Notes under the pieces: model-generated
What the model saw: the letters and a program-made list of their open reading frames with translations, nothing else
Database searches by the model: none
What the model was told of the DNA's origin: nothing
Position numbers and translations under genes: made by a program
Shown here: positions 8,357-19,920 of the stretch, one piece after another
Numbering within the stretch: the stretch's first letter is position 1
How the letters are laid out: each line of letters begins with the position of its first letter
Origin: JBBQNY01 sp038255255
Lineage (GTDB): Bacteria; Pseudomonadota; Gammaproteobacteria; Xanthomonadales; Ahniellaceae
NCBI GenBank assembly: GCA_038255255.1
Contig: JBBSLL010000004.1
Location: forward strand, 1 to 64,000
Length of the DNA stretch: 64,000 nucleotides
Direction of reading: 5' to 3'

Positions 8357-10943
8357 TTCCCGCGCCCGCGCGGAGGGCACAGCCAGCACACGCGCGGTGG
8401 TGCACGCCGTCGACGCGCGACCGCCCGGCGGTTTTGACGACGGCGTCGACATTGCGCAACTGTTGCGCCTGCGAACGACCACGGTCGACGAAATGGTGCT
8501 CGACTGCTGGTCCCGGCACATCCCGGACGCAGGCTGCGCGCTGTTCGCCACCGGCGGTTACGGCCGCGGCGAACTCTTTCCTTTTTCCGACGTCGACCTG
8601 CTCGTCCTCGTCCCGGATATCGAGTCCGCTCCCGCGGCTGCGATTGGCGATTTCATCGCCGCGCTATGGGACGCCGGGCTCAAGCCTGGCCACGCGGTCC
8701 GCGATCTGGATGGATGCCGCGAAGCCGCAGCGGATCTGACGGTCGTCACCAGCCTCATGGACGCCCGGTTGCTGAGCGGCGACCCGCACGCGCGCCCCGC
8801 GCTGGCCGCCGCGATCGCAGCACCGCTCTGGCCCGCCGACGAATACCTGGCAGCACGCCAGCGCTCGCAGCAGGAACGCCATGCGCGTTTCAACGACACG
8901 GCGTGGAACCTCGAACCCAACGTCAAGGACGGGCCTGGCGGACTGCGTGACTTCCACACGCTGGTGTGGGTGTCGCAACGGCTCGCGGACGCCTCCGGTC
9001 CGGGTGCGGCCGTGCGTGCAGGCCTGTTGTCTGAAACGGAGTCAGTCGCGCTCGAGGCAGCTGTCGCGCATGTCTCGAAGGTGAGGTTCGCACTGCACCA
9101 GCTGGCCGGAAGAGCCGAGGAGCGCCTGCTATTCGATCACCAGCGCGAGCTGGCGCGCGCGTTCGGCTTTGACGACGAGCACGCCGCGAACCTGGCAGTC
9201 GAGCAGTTCATGCAGGCCTGGTTCCGGGCCGCGCAGACGATCGATCGCTTGAACGAGCGCGTGCTGGCGCGCTGCAGCGAGCGCAACCGCGCCAGCGTCG
9301 GCGAATCCCGCGTCGAGATCCTCGACGCAAAGTGGCAGCTCATCGATGGCGCGCTGTCGGCCCTCGTCGCGCAGTCGGTCGAGTTGACGCCGCCGCACCT
9401 GATCGAAGCCTTTGCGTGGCTGGCGCGTCGCGGTGACATTTCCGGATTTCATTCCACACTGATCGAACGCCTCGACGAGTCGCTGGAAAGGCACCAGGGA
9501 CGGTTCCACGACGACGTCGGAACCGGTCCCGCGTTCATGGCGTTGCTGCGGCAGGGCGGAGATGTGGCGCGCGCGATCGCCGCGATGGGGCGCCACGGCG
9601 TGATGGCGCAGGTGATCCCGGCGTTCGGCCGCGTCACTGGACGGATGCAGTACGACCTGTTCCATGTCTACACGGTGGACCAGCACACCCTTTTCGTGGT
9701 GCGCAACCTGCTCCGGTTTGCGCAGCGCGACACCGCCCTCACTTCGCTCGGGCACACGCTGTGGCGTCGCCAGCCCAAGCCGGAACTGGTGCTGCTGGCG
9801 GGACTGTTCCACGACATCGCGAAGGGGCGCGGCGGAGACCATTCGGAACTCGGCGAAGTCGAACTGCGCAGTGCGGCGCCGCGGCTCGGGCTGTCGGCGG
9901 CCGACACCGAATTCGTTGCGTGGCTCGTTCGCCAGCATCTGCTGATGTCGACCACGGCGCAGAAGCAGGACATCACCGACCCCGATGTCGTACATCGCTT
10001 CGCGGCTGAAGTAGCGGACACGGAGCGGCTCGACGCGCTGTACCTGCTTACGGTGGCGGACATCCAGGGCACCAGCCCGCGTCTCTGGAATGCCTGGAAG
10101 GCGCAGCTGCTCGAAGACCTGCACGCGGCGACGCGCCACGCGTTGCGGCGCGGGCTGGCGCACCCTTTGCGGGCTTCCGAGCGCGTCGCCGACATTCGCC
10201 TGGAAGCGTTGCGGCTACTGGCCGACACGTCCGTGGCTGCCGTCGACGCGCTATCGATGTGGGAGTCGCTGCCGGACTACGCGGTGCTGCGCCTCGGCGC
10301 GGAACGCCTCGCCTGGGCTACCGGGGAGCTGTTCGCGCAGCGCGGCCAGCACGTGCAGATCGTCGCGCGCGCGGTGGGCGACGACGCGATCGACCTCATC
10401 GTGCATGCTCCCGACCGCGATGGCTTGTTCGCGACCGTCACTGCGGTGCTGGATCGACAAGGTTTCGATGTCGTTGAAGCGCGTGCGACGGGCACGCGCG
10501 ACGGACGCGTGCTGGACCTCTTCCGGTTGCTGCCGCGCGCGGAACTCACGCACCATGCCGAGCAGGCGACGACGGTGATGCTGCAGGTCTTGCGGGAGGC
10601 ACTGTCGCTGCGGGTGCTGGATGTCCAGCCCGCGCAACGCCGCCTGTCGCGGCAACAGCGGCATTTCCGCGTGCCGCTCCGCGCCGAGTTTCGCGATCTG
10701 GAGAACCCGCCGCGAACGCAGCTTGCGCTGGTGTGCGCAGACCGCCCCGGTCTGCTCGCCCGCATCGCGGCCAGCTTTCGCGAACACGGGTTGCGCGTGC
10801 ACGATGCGCGGATCGCGACTTTCGGCGAGCGCGCGGAAGACTTCTTCGAGCTCACCGACAGCGAAGGCGGGGTGCTCGATGACGCGCAACGCGAGCGGCT
10901 CCTCGCTACGCTACGCGGCCGCCTAGAAGACAGAGACGCATGA
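8340..10943 (+). CDS. glnD: Bifunctional uridylyltransferase/uridylyl-removing enzyme GlnD
   Basis: Nitrogen sensor that uridylylates PII when glutamine is low and deuridylylates it when glutamine is high. The 867-residue protein has the complete architecture: nucleotidyltransferase motif GGYGRGELFPFSDVDLLV (about 72-89), GlnE/PII-UT helical region, HD hydrolase motif LFHDIAKGRGGDHS (about 488-501), and two C-terminal ACT domains (about 675-750 and 790-865) that bind glutamine. The ATG lies inside the end of map, so the two are probably cotranscribed. An interspersed repeat separates it from dapD. Confidence 0.97.
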   Translation: MAVRTDSRARAEGTASTRAVVHAVDARPPGGFDDGVDIAQLLRLRTTTVDEMVLDCWSRHIPDAGCALFATGGYGRGELFPFSDVDLLVLVPDIESAPAAAIGDFIAALWDAGLKPGHAVRDLDGCREAAADLTVVTSLMDARLLSGDPHARPALAAAIAAPLWPADEYLAARQRSQQERHARFNDTAWNLEPNVKDGPGGLRDFHTLVWVSQRLADASGPGAAVRAGLLSETESVALEAAVAHVSKVRFALHQLAGRAEERLLFDHQRELARAFGFDDEHAANLAVEQFMQAWFRAAQTIDRLNERVLARCSERNRASVGESRVEILDAKWQLIDGALSALVAQSVELTPPHLIEAFAWLARRGDISGFHSTLIERLDESLERHQGRFHDDVGTGPAFMALLRQGGDVARAIAAMGRHGVMAQVIPAFGRVTGRMQYDLFHVYTVDQHTLFVVRNLLRFAQRDTALTSLGHTLWRRQPKPELVLLAGLFHDIAKGRGGDHSELGEVELRSAAPRLGLSAADTEFVAWLVRQHLLMSTTAQKQDITDPDVVHRFAAEVADTERLDALYLLTVADIQGTSPRLWNAWKAQLLEDLHAATRHALRRGLAHPLRASERVADIRLEALRLLADTSVAAVDALSMWESLPDYAVLRLGAERLAWATGELFAQRGQHVQIVARAVGDDAIDLIVHAPDRDGLFATVTAVLDRQGFDVVEARATGTRDGRVLDLFRLLPRAELTHHAEQATTVMLQVLREALSLRVLDVQPAQRRLSRQQRHFRVPLRAEFRDLENPPRTQLALVCADRPGLLARIAASFREHGLRVHDARIATFGERAEDFFELTDSEGGVLDDAQRERLLATLRGRLEDRDA

Positions 10944-10974
10944 ATTCCACGGAAGCGCACGAGTTTTTTTGGCT

Positions 10975-11115
10975 CGTCATTCCCGCGACTGTGAGCGCAG
11001 CGAGCGAACGCCGAAGGCGGCCCGAAGGGCGAGCGCGCAGCGCGAGTAAAGCGGGAATCCAGTGACTCTGGGAGCACGGCGAAGGCACTGGATCCCCGCC
11101 TACGCGGGGATGACG
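10975..11115. repeat. Interspersed palindromic repeat (CGTCATTCCCGC family)
   Basis: The left end CGTCATTCCCGC is followed by GCGGGAATCCAGTG (11051-11064) and, in inverted orientation, by CACTGGATCCCCGCC and TACGCGGGGATGACG (to 11115). These nested inverted arms with GGAATCCA/TGGATCCC cores are a widespread type of intergenic repeat in proteobacteria. It fills the glnD-dapD gap. A half-copy may be present near 59915-59936. Confidence 0.75.
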
Positions 11116-11138
11116 AAAAATGTTGGACAAGGGATCCC

Positions 11139-11972
11139 ATGAATCGGTTGGCTATCGAAAGCACGGTGGCCGAGGCGTTTGCGCTGCGTGGCGAACTCTC
11201 GACGGAAGCATTGCGCGCGCGTGCTGGCGATGCGGTGAACGCCGCGATCGGATGGCTTGAATCGGGCGAGGCCCGCGTCGCCGAACCCGACGACGCGGGA
11301 GGTTGGCGCGTCAACCAGTGGCTCAAGCAGGCCGTGCTCCTGTACTTCCGGCTCAACGACAACCGTGTGATGCCAGGGAACCCCGCGCCCTGGTTCGACA
11401 AGGTGCCGTTGCGCTTCGAAGGTTTCGACGCCAGCGCCTTTCGCGATGTCGGTGCGCGCGCGGTGCCCGGCTCATGGGTTCGCCGTGGAGCGCACATCGG
11501 CCGCGACGTGGTGCTGATGCCGAGCTTCGTCAACATCGGTGCATTTGTCGGCGCGGGCACCATGGTCGACACCTGGGCCACCGTGGGTTCGTGCGCGCAG
11601 ATCGGCGCGCGCGTGCACATTTCCGGTGGCGCGGGCATCGGCGGCGTTCTCGAACCGCTGCAGGCCAGTCCCACGATCATCGAGGACGACTGCTTCGTCG
11701 GTGCGCGTTCCGAAGTGGTCGAGGGCGTGGTGGTCGAACGCGGCAGTGTTATCGGCATGGGCGTCTTCCTCGGCCAGTCGACGCGCATCCTCCATCGCGA
11801 GACCGGGGCAATCAGTTACGGACGCGTGCCGGCAGGAAGCGTGGTGGTCGCCGGCGGGCTGCCCGCGAAGGACGGGTCGCACAGCCTCTATTGCGCGGTG
11901 ATCGTCAAGCAGGTCGACGAGCGTACGCGCGCCAAGACCTCGATCAACGAATTGCTGCGCGCGGGCGAATGA
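11139..11972 (+). CDS. dapD: 2,3,4,5-tetrahydropyridine-2,6-dicarboxylate N-succinyltransferase
   Basis: Succinylates tetrahydrodipicolinate in the lysine/meso-diaminopimelate pathway. The 277-residue protein has the DapD N-terminal helical domain (GGWRVNQWLKQAVLLYF near 54-70), then left-handed beta-helix hexapeptide repeats (about 110-225; VLMPSFVNIGAFVGAGTM, WATVGSCAQIGARVHISGG) and the C-terminal domain. A purine-rich AGGGA precedes the ATG. It heads dapD-yffB-dapE; dapE acts two steps later in the same pathway. Confidence 0.97.
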   Translation: MNRLAIESTVAEAFALRGELSTEALRARAGDAVNAAIGWLESGEARVAEPDDAGGWRVNQWLKQAVLLYFRLNDNRVMPGNPAPWFDKVPLRFEGFDASAFRDVGARAVPGSWVRRGAHIGRDVVLMPSFVNIGAFVGAGTMVDTWATVGSCAQIGARVHISGGAGIGGVLEPLQASPTIIEDDCFVGARSEVVEGVVVERGSVIGMGVFLGQSTRILHRETGAISYGRVPAGSVVVAGGLPAKDGSHSLYCAVIVKQVDERTRAKTSINELLRAGE

Positions 11973-11994
11973 GCGGCGCGCGTCGGGAGCTCCG

Positions 11995-12360
11995 ATGACC
12001 GGAATGCATGGCGTCCGCGTATACGGGCTTGCGAACTGCGACACCTGCCGGAAGGCCCGCAAGTGGCTCGAGCGCTTCGGCGTTGCGCACGAATTCGTCG
12101 ACTATCGCGAGTATCCGGTGGATGCCGCCACGCTCAAGTCCTGGGCCGCGCCGAACGGTTGGGACGCCATGATCAACCGCGCGAGCACCACGTGGCGCAA
12201 TCTGCCGTCCGCCCGCAAGCAGCCGGGCAGCGACGCCGAGTGGATCGTGCTGCTGCGCGACCATCCCGCCCTGATCAAGCGGCCGGTCGTGGTGGTTGAC
12301 GGCGGCGAGCCGACGTTCGGTTTTTCCGACAGCGTGTTCAAGCGCAGGTTTGCTTCATGA
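11995..12360 (+). CDS. yffB: ArsC/Spx-family thioredoxin-fold protein (YffB-like)
   Basis: A 121-residue protein of the arsenate reductase/Spx family with a CDTCRK motif (Cys15, Cys18) at the start of the first helix and the family's later conserved region IKRPVVVVDGGEPTFGFS near 94-111. The known E. coli relative YffB is also next to dapE; its physiological reductant role is unclear. It lies 22 bases after dapD and overlaps dapE by four bases, so it is part of the same operon. A second possible ATG lies three codons in. Arsenate resistance itself is not implied by the context. Confidence 0.88.
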   Translation: MTGMHGVRVYGLANCDTCRKARKWLERFGVAHEFVDYREYPVDAATLKSWAAPNGWDAMINRASTTWRNLPSARKQPGSDAEWIVLLRDHPALIKRPVVVVDGGEPTFGFSDSVFKRRFAS

Positions 12361-13511
12361 CAGTCAGCACGCAGCCACGCGAATCGGAAGTGCTCGCGCT
12401 CACGATCGACCTGTGCGCGCGCGAGTCCGTGACGCCCGCCGACTCCGGTTGCCAGGACGTGGTAGCCGCGCGACTCACCGCCGCTGGATTCACCGTCGAG
12501 GCCATGCCCTTCGGAGACGTAAGCAACCTCTGGGCTACGCACGGTTCCGGCTCGCCCGTCACTGTGCTGCTCGGGCACACCGACGTGGTGCCTGCGGGAG
12601 AAGTACGCAACTGGACTTCTCTTCCGTTCAGGCCCACGCTGCGCGAGGGAGCCCTGTATGCGCGCGGCGCTGCCGACATGAAGGGATCCGTTGCGGCGAT
12701 GACCCTCGCGCTCGAGTCCTTCGCAAAGGACGTTCCGGATCACGCGGGCACGGTCGCGCTGCTCCTCACCAGCGACGAAGAGGGCGTCGCGCACGACGGC
12801 GTGCGGCGCGTCGTCGAGGAGTTCCGCGCGCGTTCGCAGCGCATCGACTACTGCGTCGTGGGAGAACCCTCTTCGCACGAGCGCCTCGGCGACACCATCC
12901 GTGTCGGGCGGCGTGGGTCGCTGCATGCGCGCATCACGGTGCACGGCGTGGCGGGGCATGTCGCGTATCCCGATCGCGCACGCAATCCCATACATGCTGT
13001 CGCCCCCGCGCTCGCCGAGCTTGCGGCGAAAGTGTGGGACGAGGGCAATGACGCGTTTCCCTCCACCACATTCCAGGTGTCCAACATCCACGCTGGCAGT
13101 GGCACCACCAACGTCATTCCGGGCGAACTCGTGCTCGACTGCAATTTCCGCTTCGGCACAGCCTCGACGCAGAAAAGCCTCGGGAACGCGCTCGAAGAAG
13201 TGTTGATTCGCCACGGCCTTCGATACGACATCGCATGGGACCTGTCCGGCGCACCGTTCCACACGGCGCCGGGCAAGCTGCGCGACGCAGTTCTCGCCGC
13301 CTGCCGCGAGGTATGCGATGTCGAGCCGCTAGCAGACACGGGCGGCGGCACGTCCGACGGCCGCTTCATCGCACCCCTCGGCGCCGAAGTGGTCGAACTC
13401 GGGCCGCGCAACGCCAGCATCCACAAGGTCGACGAACACATCGCGCTGGCGGACCTCGAACGCTTGCCAGCGCTCTATCGCGCAGTACTGGATCGACTCT
13501 GCAATTCGTGA
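12357..13511 (+). CDS. dapE: Succinyl-diaminopimelate desuccinylase
   Basis: Zinc hydrolase that releases succinate from N-succinyl-LL-diaminopimelate, giving LL-DAP for lysine and peptidoglycan. The 384-residue M20-family protein shows LLGHTDVVPAGE (His ligand, about 72-83), ARGAADMKGS (bridging Asp, about 102-111), LLTSDEEGVAHDG (catalytic Glu and Glu ligand), VVGEPSS (Asp-position region) and TGGGTSDGRFI near 330. The start overlaps the yffB stop. Confidence 0.96.
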   Translation: MTVSTQPRESEVLALTIDLCARESVTPADSGCQDVVAARLTAAGFTVEAMPFGDVSNLWATHGSGSPVTVLLGHTDVVPAGEVRNWTSLPFRPTLREGALYARGAADMKGSVAAMTLALESFAKDVPDHAGTVALLLTSDEEGVAHDGVRRVVEEFRARSQRIDYCVVGEPSSHERLGDTIRVGRRGSLHARITVHGVAGHVAYPDRARNPIHAVAPALAELAAKVWDEGNDAFPSTTFQVSNIHAGSGTTNVIPGELVLDCNFRFGTASTQKSLGNALEEVLIRHGLRYDIAWDLSGAPFHTAPGKLRDAVLAACREVCDVEPLADTGGGTSDGRFIAPLGAEVVELGPRNASIHKVDEHIALADLERLPALYRAVLDRLCNS

Positions 13512-13527
13512 GCCCACTGCGTCCGAA

Positions 13528-13600
13528 GTGGGAGCGCGGGTGTCCGTGACATCGACATAAAGGGCTGCGCTGGAGATGTAATGGATACCCGCGCTCCCAC
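13528..13600. repeat. Inverted repeat between convergent dapE and acylase genes
   Basis: Two 18-base arms, GTGGGAGCGCGGGTGTCC (13528-13545) and GGATACCCGCGCTCCCAC (13583-13600), pair with one mismatch across a 37-base spacer. The position, directly between two convergent stops, suits a bidirectional transcription stop or a REP-type element. No T-run follows the stem. Confidence 0.65.
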
Positions 13601-13619
13601 GCTCCTTCGCTTCGAGCGC

Positions 13620-16001
13620 TCAGCGCGTAGCCGGAACCAGCGTCAGGCGATGTTGCGCCGAGCCGGGCAGGAACGGCGTTGCACGACCCTCCACCCAATC
13701 GTCGTGGCCGGCCCGGTAGAACGGCGACAGGGGATGTCCGCTCTGTCCCCCCGGCATGTGGAAAAAACCTTCGTCCTCGTGACCTGGCGACACACCAAAC
13801 CGCTGGGACGCGCCGAACGTCGGTCCCTGCACGAAGGGCATGTGCGTGTCGCCGGGCAGGCCTTGCGCTTTGGTGTTGAGCAACCAGCCGAGCCCGGGAA
13901 TCGAGCCGAGCGGATGGTTGATGGCGCTGCTGTTGCGCTCGGCCCAACTACGCCTGGCAAATCCACCTCCGAGCGGCCGCAGTTCCTCCATCACCTCGCG
14001 CGCCGAGCGCTCGAGCAGCGCATCCCAGTCGGAGTAGATCGGAGCGAGCAGGTGCGCGGGCCGCTGCTCGATGAGCGGCCAGACAACAGCCTCGAACTGA
14101 CCGGGCGCAGGCCGCGGAGCGTCCGCATCGGCGGCGTGCAGCGGCGCGGTCAGCATGTCGAGGACGTTGGCTACCACGCGAGTCCTGAAGTGGCGCGTCA
14201 GGCGATAGCTAGTGCTGTCGACGCTCGCGCGTTCCGGTGCTGCGGCGATTGCCGTCGCAAGCTCGCGCATCTCGGTATCGTCCGGGTAACGCGCCGCCGT
14301 CGTTTGAAACAGTGCCCACCAGCGGCGCAGGAACAGCGCACGGTCGTCGCGCTGGATCGCCAGCATGTCGGCCGGAACGAACTTGTCGCGCGCGCGCAGG
14401 CCATCGCGAATCTGCTTGCCGCGCGCACCGAGGGTAAATCCTCCGTCTCCGAGCGGCTGCGCCGCGGCCCCGCCGATATTGCGTGCGTTGGCGGTCCAGA
14501 GCCGGGCGTCGGGCGGATTCACGACGCGGGGGTTTTCTGCGGGCGATAGCCAGCCTGTCCAGCCGATGCCGGGCTGGCTCCAGTCTGCAGGCACGCCAGG
14601 ATCGAAACCGAAGCGACGGGGAATGCGCCCCGCGATAACCCAGCCGACGTTGCCCTCGGCGTCGCCGCCCACGAAATTCTGCGCAGGCAAACCGGAGCGG
14701 GTCATGATTCGCATCGCATGCTCGAGGTCGCGCGCGCGTTCGAGCGCGCCGATGCCGAGATTGAATGCACCGGGGGCATGCGCAGTCCACGCCAGCGCCA
14801 GCGCGTTTCCGTCGGCAGGCTCATGCAATACCGGTCCCCAGACGGTCTCGCGCACGATCCATTCAACCGGTTCACCGCCCTTGACGACGATCTGTTCGCG
14901 GAACGTCTGCACCGCGCGTGTGCCCCCGGCGGTCGCGTAACGCGTGCGCGCCGCGTCGGCCCAGCGCACTTCGACCCAGTCCATCCAGTCGCCGTAGCTG
15001 TTGGTGAATCCCCAGGCCACGCGCGTATTGCTGCCGACCACCACGGCCGGCGTGCCGGGCAGCGTCGCTCCGGAAATGTCCACGCGACCGCCGGGCGCGC
15101 GCTCATCAGGAAACCTCAGGCGTGCCCGGAACCAGATACTGGGTACGCGCAGGGTGAGATGCATGTCATTGGCCACCAGCGCCGAGCCGTGCGAAGTCAA
15201 TGCGCCTCCGACCGCGAAGTTGTTGCTGCCGGGCTTCTGCTCGCGAAGCGCGCGTGCCTCACCCTCGAACCAGGCGCGCGGCATCTTGCGCAGGTCCACG
15301 TCCTGCGCAGTCGGCAGCGGTGGCGGTGCCACAGTCGACCCATCGAGCGCGGCGTCCCATTCGCTGCCGCGCGGATCGAGCAGCAGCGCGAGTGCCGGCG
15401 GCAAATGTCGTCGCGCTGCTGCGCGCGCGAGCTCCGGGCGATTCACTCCGCCCTGCAGGTCGAGGAACATGGAGAACACGACCAGCGCCGAGTCTTCGTT
15501 CGCCCACCGGCGCGGCTCCTGCCCGAGCAGGAAGTACGGAAATGGCCGCGTGCGCAATTGCACAAGTCCTTCGTTGACCCCCGCCGCGTAGGCTTCGATC
15601 AACGTCCGTTCGCCTGGGCTGAGCAGTGCGAGGTCGCGCCGCGCGCGCGCACGGAAGCGATGGGTCCGCTGCTTGCGATCTTCGTCCAGCGCGCGTGCGC
15701 CGAACAGCTCGGAGAGTTCGCCTGCCGCCGATCGGCGCATCAGGTCCATCTCGAAATAGCGTTCCTGCGCGTGCACGAAACCGAGCGCGCGGTACGCATC
15801 GCGCCGGCTGTCCGCCTCGACGGTTACTACGCCCAGGGCGTCGCGCGAGATCGTCGCGGCGCCCGACAGGCCCGGCACGGGCGCGCTGTCTGCCAGTTGG
15901 GGAAGGCTCATGCGTAGCGCGATGTACGCCACCAGCTCCGCCAGCAATAACACGGCGACCAGCGTCATCGCGCCGCGGCGCAACCATTTACCTACCTGCA
16001 T
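13620..16001 (-). CDS. Penicillin acylase family (Ntn) hydrolase
   Basis: A 793-residue precursor of the N-terminal-nucleophile acylase family, which cleaves amide bonds such as those of beta-lactams or acyl-homoserine lactones. Residues about 9-27 form a membrane/signal segment (MTLVAVLLLAELVAYIALRM). The expected autocleavage point is before Ser259 in KPGSNNFAVGG, giving an alpha chain and a beta chain starting with Ser. In the beta chain are the conserved VANDMHL and WGFTNSYGDWMDW stretches. The start at 16001 has GGAG upstream; the longer frame adds 31 unlike residues. The real substrate (penicillin, AHL or another amide) cannot be told. Confidence 0.92.
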   Translation of the reverse strand: MQVGKWLRRGAMTLVAVLLLAELVAYIALRMSLPQLADSAPVPGLSGAATISRDALGVVTVEADSRRDAYRALGFVHAQERYFEMDLMRRSAAGELSELFGARALDEDRKQRTHRFRARARRDLALLSPGERTLIEAYAAGVNEGLVQLRTRPFPYFLLGQEPRRWANEDSALVVFSMFLDLQGGVNRPELARAAARRHLPPALALLLDPRGSEWDAALDGSTVAPPPLPTAQDVDLRKMPRAWFEGEARALREQKPGSNNFAVGGALTSHGSALVANDMHLTLRVPSIWFRARLRFPDERAPGGRVDISGATLPGTPAVVVGSNTRVAWGFTNSYGDWMDWVEVRWADAARTRYATAGGTRAVQTFREQIVVKGGEPVEWIVRETVWGPVLHEPADGNALALAWTAHAPGAFNLGIGALERARDLEHAMRIMTRSGLPAQNFVGGDAEGNVGWVIAGRIPRRFGFDPGVPADWSQPGIGWTGWLSPAENPRVVNPPDARLWTANARNIGGAAAQPLGDGGFTLGARGKQIRDGLRARDKFVPADMLAIQRDDRALFLRRWWALFQTTAARYPDDTEMRELATAIAAAPERASVDSTSYRLTRHFRTRVVANVLDMLTAPLHAADADAPRPAPGQFEAVVWPLIEQRPAHLLAPIYSDWDALLERSAREVMEELRPLGGGFARRSWAERNSSAINHPLGSIPGLGWLLNTKAQGLPGDTHMPFVQGPTFGASQRFGVSPGHEDEGFFHMPGGQSGHPLSPFYRAGHDDWVEGRATPFLPGSAQHRLTLVPATR

Positions 16002-16029
16002 GCCTGGCTCCCCCTGCCATCGACCGTCA

Positions 16030-18276
<2,247 letters not shown>

Positions 18277-18410
18277 CGACAGGTTCAGTTGGAACGATCC
18301 GGCGATTATCGCCGGATCACCCCTCACGCGCGGTCGCACCTCGAGCGGATTCTGCGGGCGGGGAGCCGGCGCGGCTATGATGCGTCGTCGTTTGATGGAA
18401 GGACGCGCGC

Positions 18411-18599
18411 GTGAGCTGGATTGCGATTGCCCTGCTGGTGGTGGGGGTCTATCTCTTCTTCAAAGTGGTGAAGTTCGCGCTGCGCATGGCGATTCTCGTC
18501 GGCATCGTGTTGCTGCTGTACTGGCTGCTCGGACCGTACCTGGGCCTTCCCGCGCTCGAATGGTCGGGTACCAAGGGCGTACCCCGATTGCCCTTCTGA
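18411..18599 (+). CDS. Small membrane protein, unknown function
   Basis: A 62-residue protein starting at GTG 18411 with an AAGGA-type element upstream. It consists of two hydrophobic stretches (about 3-18 and 24-40) followed by a short polar tail. It sits 13 bases before the MFS gene on the same strand and is divergent from parC, so it may be the first gene of a two-gene unit. No family recognised. Confidence 0.6.
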   Translation: MSWIAIALLVVGVYLFFKVVKFALRMAILVGIVLLLYWLLGPYLGLPALEWSGTKGVPRLPF

Positions 18600-18612
18600 G
18601 CGGGTCCCCGGG

Positions 18613-19902
18613 GTGAGCGTGGATACACAGGAGGCCGGACCGCGGCCGCTCCACACGGCGAATCCCCTCGGCCTGGCCGGACTGCTGGCGCTGCTGGCGA
18701 TGTTCGGGCCGTTCGCGATCGACACGCTGTTCCCGGCGTTTCCTGCGGTCGCGCGCGACCTCGGCACCACCGCGTTCGCGATGCAGCAAACGCTCAGCAT
18801 CTACATCGTCGCCTATGGACTGATGGCGTTGTTCCACGGGCCGTTGTCGGACGCGTACGGCCGTCGCGTCGTGATTCTCGTGGGCGTCGCGGTCTTCACC
18901 GCGGCGTCCATCGGGTGCGCGCTCGCCTCTTCCATCGAACAACTGCTGGCGTTTCGCGCGCTGCAAGGATTGTCGGCTGGCGCGGGACTCATCGTCGGGC
19001 GCGCCATGGTGCGCGATTGCTTCGAGGGCGCGCAGGCGCAGCGCGTCATGAGCCTCATCTCGCTGATTTTCGGCGTGGCGCCGGCGCTCGCTCCCATCGT
19101 CGGCGGTGCGATCTTCGTGCGATTCGGCTGGCAGGCGATCTTCGTGTTCCTGGCGCTCTACGCGGCGCTCCTGTGGCTGCTCTGCGTGTTTGCGCTGCGC
19201 GAAACGCATCCGGCGGATCGGCGCATGCCGATCCAGGCCCGCGCACTGGGCAGCGTGTATCGGGGCATCTTCGCCGATCGTGGATTCCTGCTGCTCGCGA
19301 CGTCGGGTGGGCTCAATTTCGCCGCGCTGTTCCTCTACATCAGTTCCGCGCCGACCATCGTGCTCGAGCACTGGCAGCTCGGCGCCGGCGATTTCGGGTG
19401 GCTGTTCGTGCCGATTGTCATCGGCATGATGCTCGGCTCCGCGACGTCCGCGCGAGTGGCGGGACGGCTGACGCCCGCCAGCACCGCGAAGTTGGGATTC
19501 ACCGTAATGAGCGTCGGCGTACTGCTCAACCTGGTGCAGGCGTGGCTCAGTGCGGATCCAGCGCCGCTTGCGGCGATCCTGCCGGTGGCCGTCACCGCAT
19601 TCGGGATTTCCTGCACTTTTCCCGCCATGACCTTGCTGATGCTCGACCGTCACCCGCGTCAGCGCGGTGCGGCCTCGAGTTTGCAGGCGGTGATCTGGAG
19701 CGCCTTCAACTCCGTCGTGGCGGGACTCGTCGCGCCGGCGATTGCGGCCGAACCGCGCTGGCTCGCCGCTGCGGCGGCGGTGTTCGTCGCGGCGGGCGTG
19801 GGGTGCTGGTGGCTCTACCGGTCGCGACACCATCGGGAGCCCAATGCCCCTGTGTCCATCGATGATGTCGCGGCAGTGGATCCGGTCGCCGAGACGATGT
19901 GA
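18613..19902 (+). CDS. Bcr/CflA-type MFS drug exporter
   Basis: A 429-residue 12-helix major facilitator. Features of the 14.A.1.2-type (Bcr/CflA) family are FGPFAIDTLFPAFPAVARDL in helix 1, the loop 2-3 motif GPLSDAYGRRVVI (about 76-88) and RALQGLSAGAGLIVGRAMVRD (helix 4-5). These transporters export bicyclomycin, sulfonamides or small peptides; the substrate here is unknown. It starts with GTG at 18613 and is convergent with the kelch gene. Confidence 0.88.
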   Translation: MSVDTQEAGPRPLHTANPLGLAGLLALLAMFGPFAIDTLFPAFPAVARDLGTTAFAMQQTLSIYIVAYGLMALFHGPLSDAYGRRVVILVGVAVFTAASIGCALASSIEQLLAFRALQGLSAGAGLIVGRAMVRDCFEGAQAQRVMSLISLIFGVAPALAPIVGGAIFVRFGWQAIFVFLALYAALLWLLCVFALRETHPADRRMPIQARALGSVYRGIFADRGFLLLATSGGLNFAALFLYISSAPTIVLEHWQLGAGDFGWLFVPIVIGMMLGSATSARVAGRLTPASTAKLGFTVMSVGVLLNLVQAWLSADPAPLAAILPVAVTAFGISCTFPAMTLLMLDRHPRQRGAASSLQAVIWSAFNSVVAGLVAPAIAAEPRWLAAAAAVFVAAGVGCWWLYRSRHHREPNAPVSIDDVAAVDPVAETM

Positions 19903-19920
19903 CGCCGCGCGCGCGCCTCG

